From Purpureocillium takamizusanense (taxonomy: Eukaryota > Ascomycota > Sordariomycetes > Hypocreales > Ophiocordycipitaceae), in the NCBI RefSeq assembly GCF_022605165.1, contig NC_063076.1, positions 1,674,001 through 1,738,000 on the forward strand: a stretch of DNA of 64,000 nucleotides, in the 5' to 3' direction. Below, one piece after another: positions 62,001 through 64,000 of this stretch. The notes under the pieces were generated by a model, which worked only from the letters and a program-made list of their open reading frames with translations, made no database searches and was not told the DNA's origin. Position numbers and translations under genes: made by a program. The stretch's first letter is position 1; every line of letters begins with the position of its first letter.

Positions 62001-62666
62001 GGTACAACGCAGGAGGTACCTAGTGGCCAAATGGATGGATAGAACAAGACGGGAGGGATGGAAGGATACATCCGTCATCGCCTCCCTCCTCTGGGCTTCC
62101 TCAACTCCTTGGGACAACCCAAGGCACATCATCAGGCTGGTTAGTGCTGCTCTCCTGCGCTGTCTGGCGCTACAAATCATGCATCCATGCGCGCCTGCCC
62201 GGGCTGGCGGGTGCGGTGAGGTGGGGCCCGGGCCCTCCACTGTTCGTGCTGAGTGGATGGAGGCACTCCAGCCTGGACGAGGTCCGGCACTGGGCGCCCG
62301 AAACGACCTCACACTCTCGTCGGGCGATGACGTCGCCGCGCCGGCGGGTGTGCTGCGAGGGAGCTCTGCAAGCGCCGCCGCCACCCCCCCAAAAGCCCCC
62401 GTCCCGCCCGGTGACGATCGTCTGTCTCGTCTCCGCAAAACAACACCACCACCACCGCTCCCCCCATCCCGCATAAAACCATCGCATCCCTCCCGACTGG
62501 CCCCCCTTCCGCTGCTGTCCCATTCCCCCCCTTGTTGATACCCTTTGCTTCAGCGCCGATCCCCCTCGCGTTCCACCTGCTCGGGATTTCACTTGCTCTG
62601 AACACAAGCAATTCGAGTTTCCAACCCGTTCATCGCATACGTATCCGCCGCGCCGACTCGCCCATC
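59053..62666. other. Long divergent spacer KMT6/PIL1
   Basis: The 3.6 kb between the two start codons holds only short overlapping frames. GGTACCT and TACTCCGTAC-type motifs occur (for example 60102-60111). Frames of 175-242 codons on the minus strand at 61023-62474 have no domain and are matched on the plus strand. The last 300 bases before PIL1 are C- and CT-rich leader. Confidence 0.5.
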
Positions 62667-64000
62667 ATGCATCGCACTTATTCCATGCGCGCGACCCGGG
62701 CGCCCACTGCGTCCCAGCTGCAGGTGCGAGCTTTCCGCCCCTTCAACGGTTTCTGGCCATGTCATGGCCGCACGCCATTGAGAGAGCGATCGAACACTGA
62801 CAGCCAGCTTGATTGCAGAGCCCTCCGCCGCCTCCGTCATCCACCAAGGCCGGTCGCCTCTTCGGCAAGGGAAGCTTCGGTGAGTGGCACGCGACCCCCC
62901 GGAAGTCATCGACGGAGCAAGCAGCATGCTGCGCGATGCACTGTCAGACGTCATCCGGCCCTCTTCGACTAAAGCTCACGCAATTGCTCAGGCCATGCCC
63001 TCCGCCGCAATGCCGGTGGCGCCTTCGGGCCCGATCTGGCCAAGAAGCTCTCCCAGCTCGTCAAGATGGAGAAGAACGTCATGCGCAGCTTGGAGCAGGT
63101 AGCCAAGGAGCGCATGGAAGTCGCTGTACGCAAAACATCCTTTCCTACTACTATTAGACATGTGCTGACCGTCCCCTAGCAACAACTCTCCATCTGGGGC
63201 GAGGGCGGCGACGAGGATGTCTCTGACGTCACTGACAAGCTCGGTGTCCTCCTCTACGAAATCGGCGAGCTCGAGGACCAGTACGTCGACCGCTACGACC
63301 AGTACCGCATCACCATGAAGAGCATCCGCAACATTGAGGCCTCAGTCCAGCCCAGCCGAGACCGTACGTTTCCTTCATGTCGTCTTCTTGCGCGCGTGAT
63401 CGTCCATTGACCGACAGCAACACAGGCAAGCAAAAGATCACCGACCAGATTGCTCAGCTCAAGTACAAGGAGCCCAACTCGCCCAAGATTGTCGTTCTCG
63501 AGCAGGAGCTCGTCCGCGCCGAGGCCGAGTCCCTGGTCGCCGAGGCTCAGCTGTCCAACATCACCCGCGAGAAGGTCAAGGCGGCCTACACTTATCAGTT
63601 TGACGCCCTGCGCGAGCACTGCGAGAAGGTGGCCATCATCGCCGGCTACGGAAAGCACCTCCTGGAACTCATCGACGACAGCCCCGTTACCCCCGGTGAG
63701 ACGCGACAGGCGTACGACGGCTACGAGGCCAGCAAGGCTATCATCCAGGACTGCGAGGACGCCCTCACCAACTGGGTCACGGCGAACGCCGCCATTTCCT
63801 CCAAGCTGTCGACGCGCTCGCGCACCCTGTCTCAGCGCCGCCGCAACAACATCCGCGCTCGCGCCGAGGGCGGCCACGACCTGTCGGGCCAGGACGCGCC
63901 GCTTCACGACGGCAGCTCTTGGGTCGGCAGGCACGATGATGAGTCTGAGGAGGAAGAGGACGAGGACGCGCACCACGCCGGCCTGGACTCCGAGGTTGGT
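62667..64000 (+). CDS. PIL1: Eisosome core component Pil1/Lsp1 (BAR-domain), partial
   Basis: Five exons are visible: 62667-62723, 62819-62879, 62992-63125, 63180-63363 and 63426 to the window end. They give 337 residues with the 3' end cut off. The start MHRTYSMRATRAPTASQ is typical of the membrane-inserting N-terminal helix of Pil1. The BAR-type helical core follows: GPDLAKKLSQLVKMEKNVM, SIWGEGGDEDVSDVTDKLG, YEIGELEDQYVDRYDQYR, PNSPKIVVLEQELVRAEAE and REKVKAAYTYQFDALREHC. After about residue 280 the protein becomes acidic and disordered (DDESEEEEDEDAHH). Pil1 builds the eisosome scaffold under the plasma membrane and senses PI(4,5)P2 and membrane stress. Intron positions early in the gene and the SerArg-rich linker STRSRTLSQRRRNN agree with filamentous-fungal Pil1. 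Confidence 0.95.

Noticed and set aside
61409..62474. Two overlapping minus-strand frames of 220 and 242 codons upstream of PIL1
   Set aside because: They lie in different frames over the same DNA, lack domains, and coincide with plus-strand frames.

Overview
The window reads as nuclear DNA of a filamentous ascomycete, most likely a Sordariomycete and perhaps Hypocreales. The genes carry short GT-AG introns (mostly 50-140 bases) with CTAAC/CTGAC-type branch points and GC-rich third codon positions. They include a PRC2-type H3K27 methyltransferase, an eisosome Pil1 protein, a GH55 glucanase and a dynein light chain. The first 2.3 kb has the base-composition signature of repeat-induced point mutation (RIP), a process restricted to filamentous fungi. 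Species cannot be named from sequence alone. All gene models below were spliced by hand.

Layout. 1-2350: RIP-degraded AT-rich block with no open frame. 2965-4061: APH/choline-kinase-like phosphotransferase broken by an in-frame stop. 5332-5931: small secreted cysteine-containing protein. 6783-7491: dynein light chain LC8 in seven exons. 7492-21374: about 14 kb with no gene I can support, rich in microsatellites. 21375-23531: ELL-type RNA polymerase II elongation factor. 25907-27076: protein-lysine methyltransferase (EFM2/Rrg1-like). 29906-31762: disordered protein with eight copies of an STFNSALGLHLP-type motif. 32566-35032 (minus): conserved fungal protein of unknown function in seven exons. 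39102-39503 (minus): RPB10, divergent from UTP17 (39789-42785). 43202-44555: 2OG-Fe(II) oxygenase. 44904-45406 (minus): 72-aa zinc-binding protein in four exons. 47386-49925: secreted GH55 exo-beta-1,3-glucanase. 50175-50531 (minus): possible small Cys-rich protein. 52400-53652: helix-hairpin-helix protein. 53933-54884 (minus): BAP31/Yet-like ER protein. 55601-59052 (minus): KMT6/E(z). 62667-64000: PIL1, running off the window.

Most genes are housekeeping: RNA polymerase subunit, rRNA processing, elongation, chromatin, ER, membrane domains and cell wall. I see no biosynthetic cluster, phage-like island, CRISPR or rRNA. The divergent RPB10/UTP17 pair shares a 285-base promoter and links a pol I/II/III subunit to the U3 processome, so co-regulation with ribosome production is plausible.

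The least explained items are the LGLHLP repeat protein with its in-frame TAG and continuing frame, the gene desert, the GTAC-N3-GTAC intergenic motif, the AT-hook tail on KMT6, and a Q/G insertion beside the metal site of the oxygenase.
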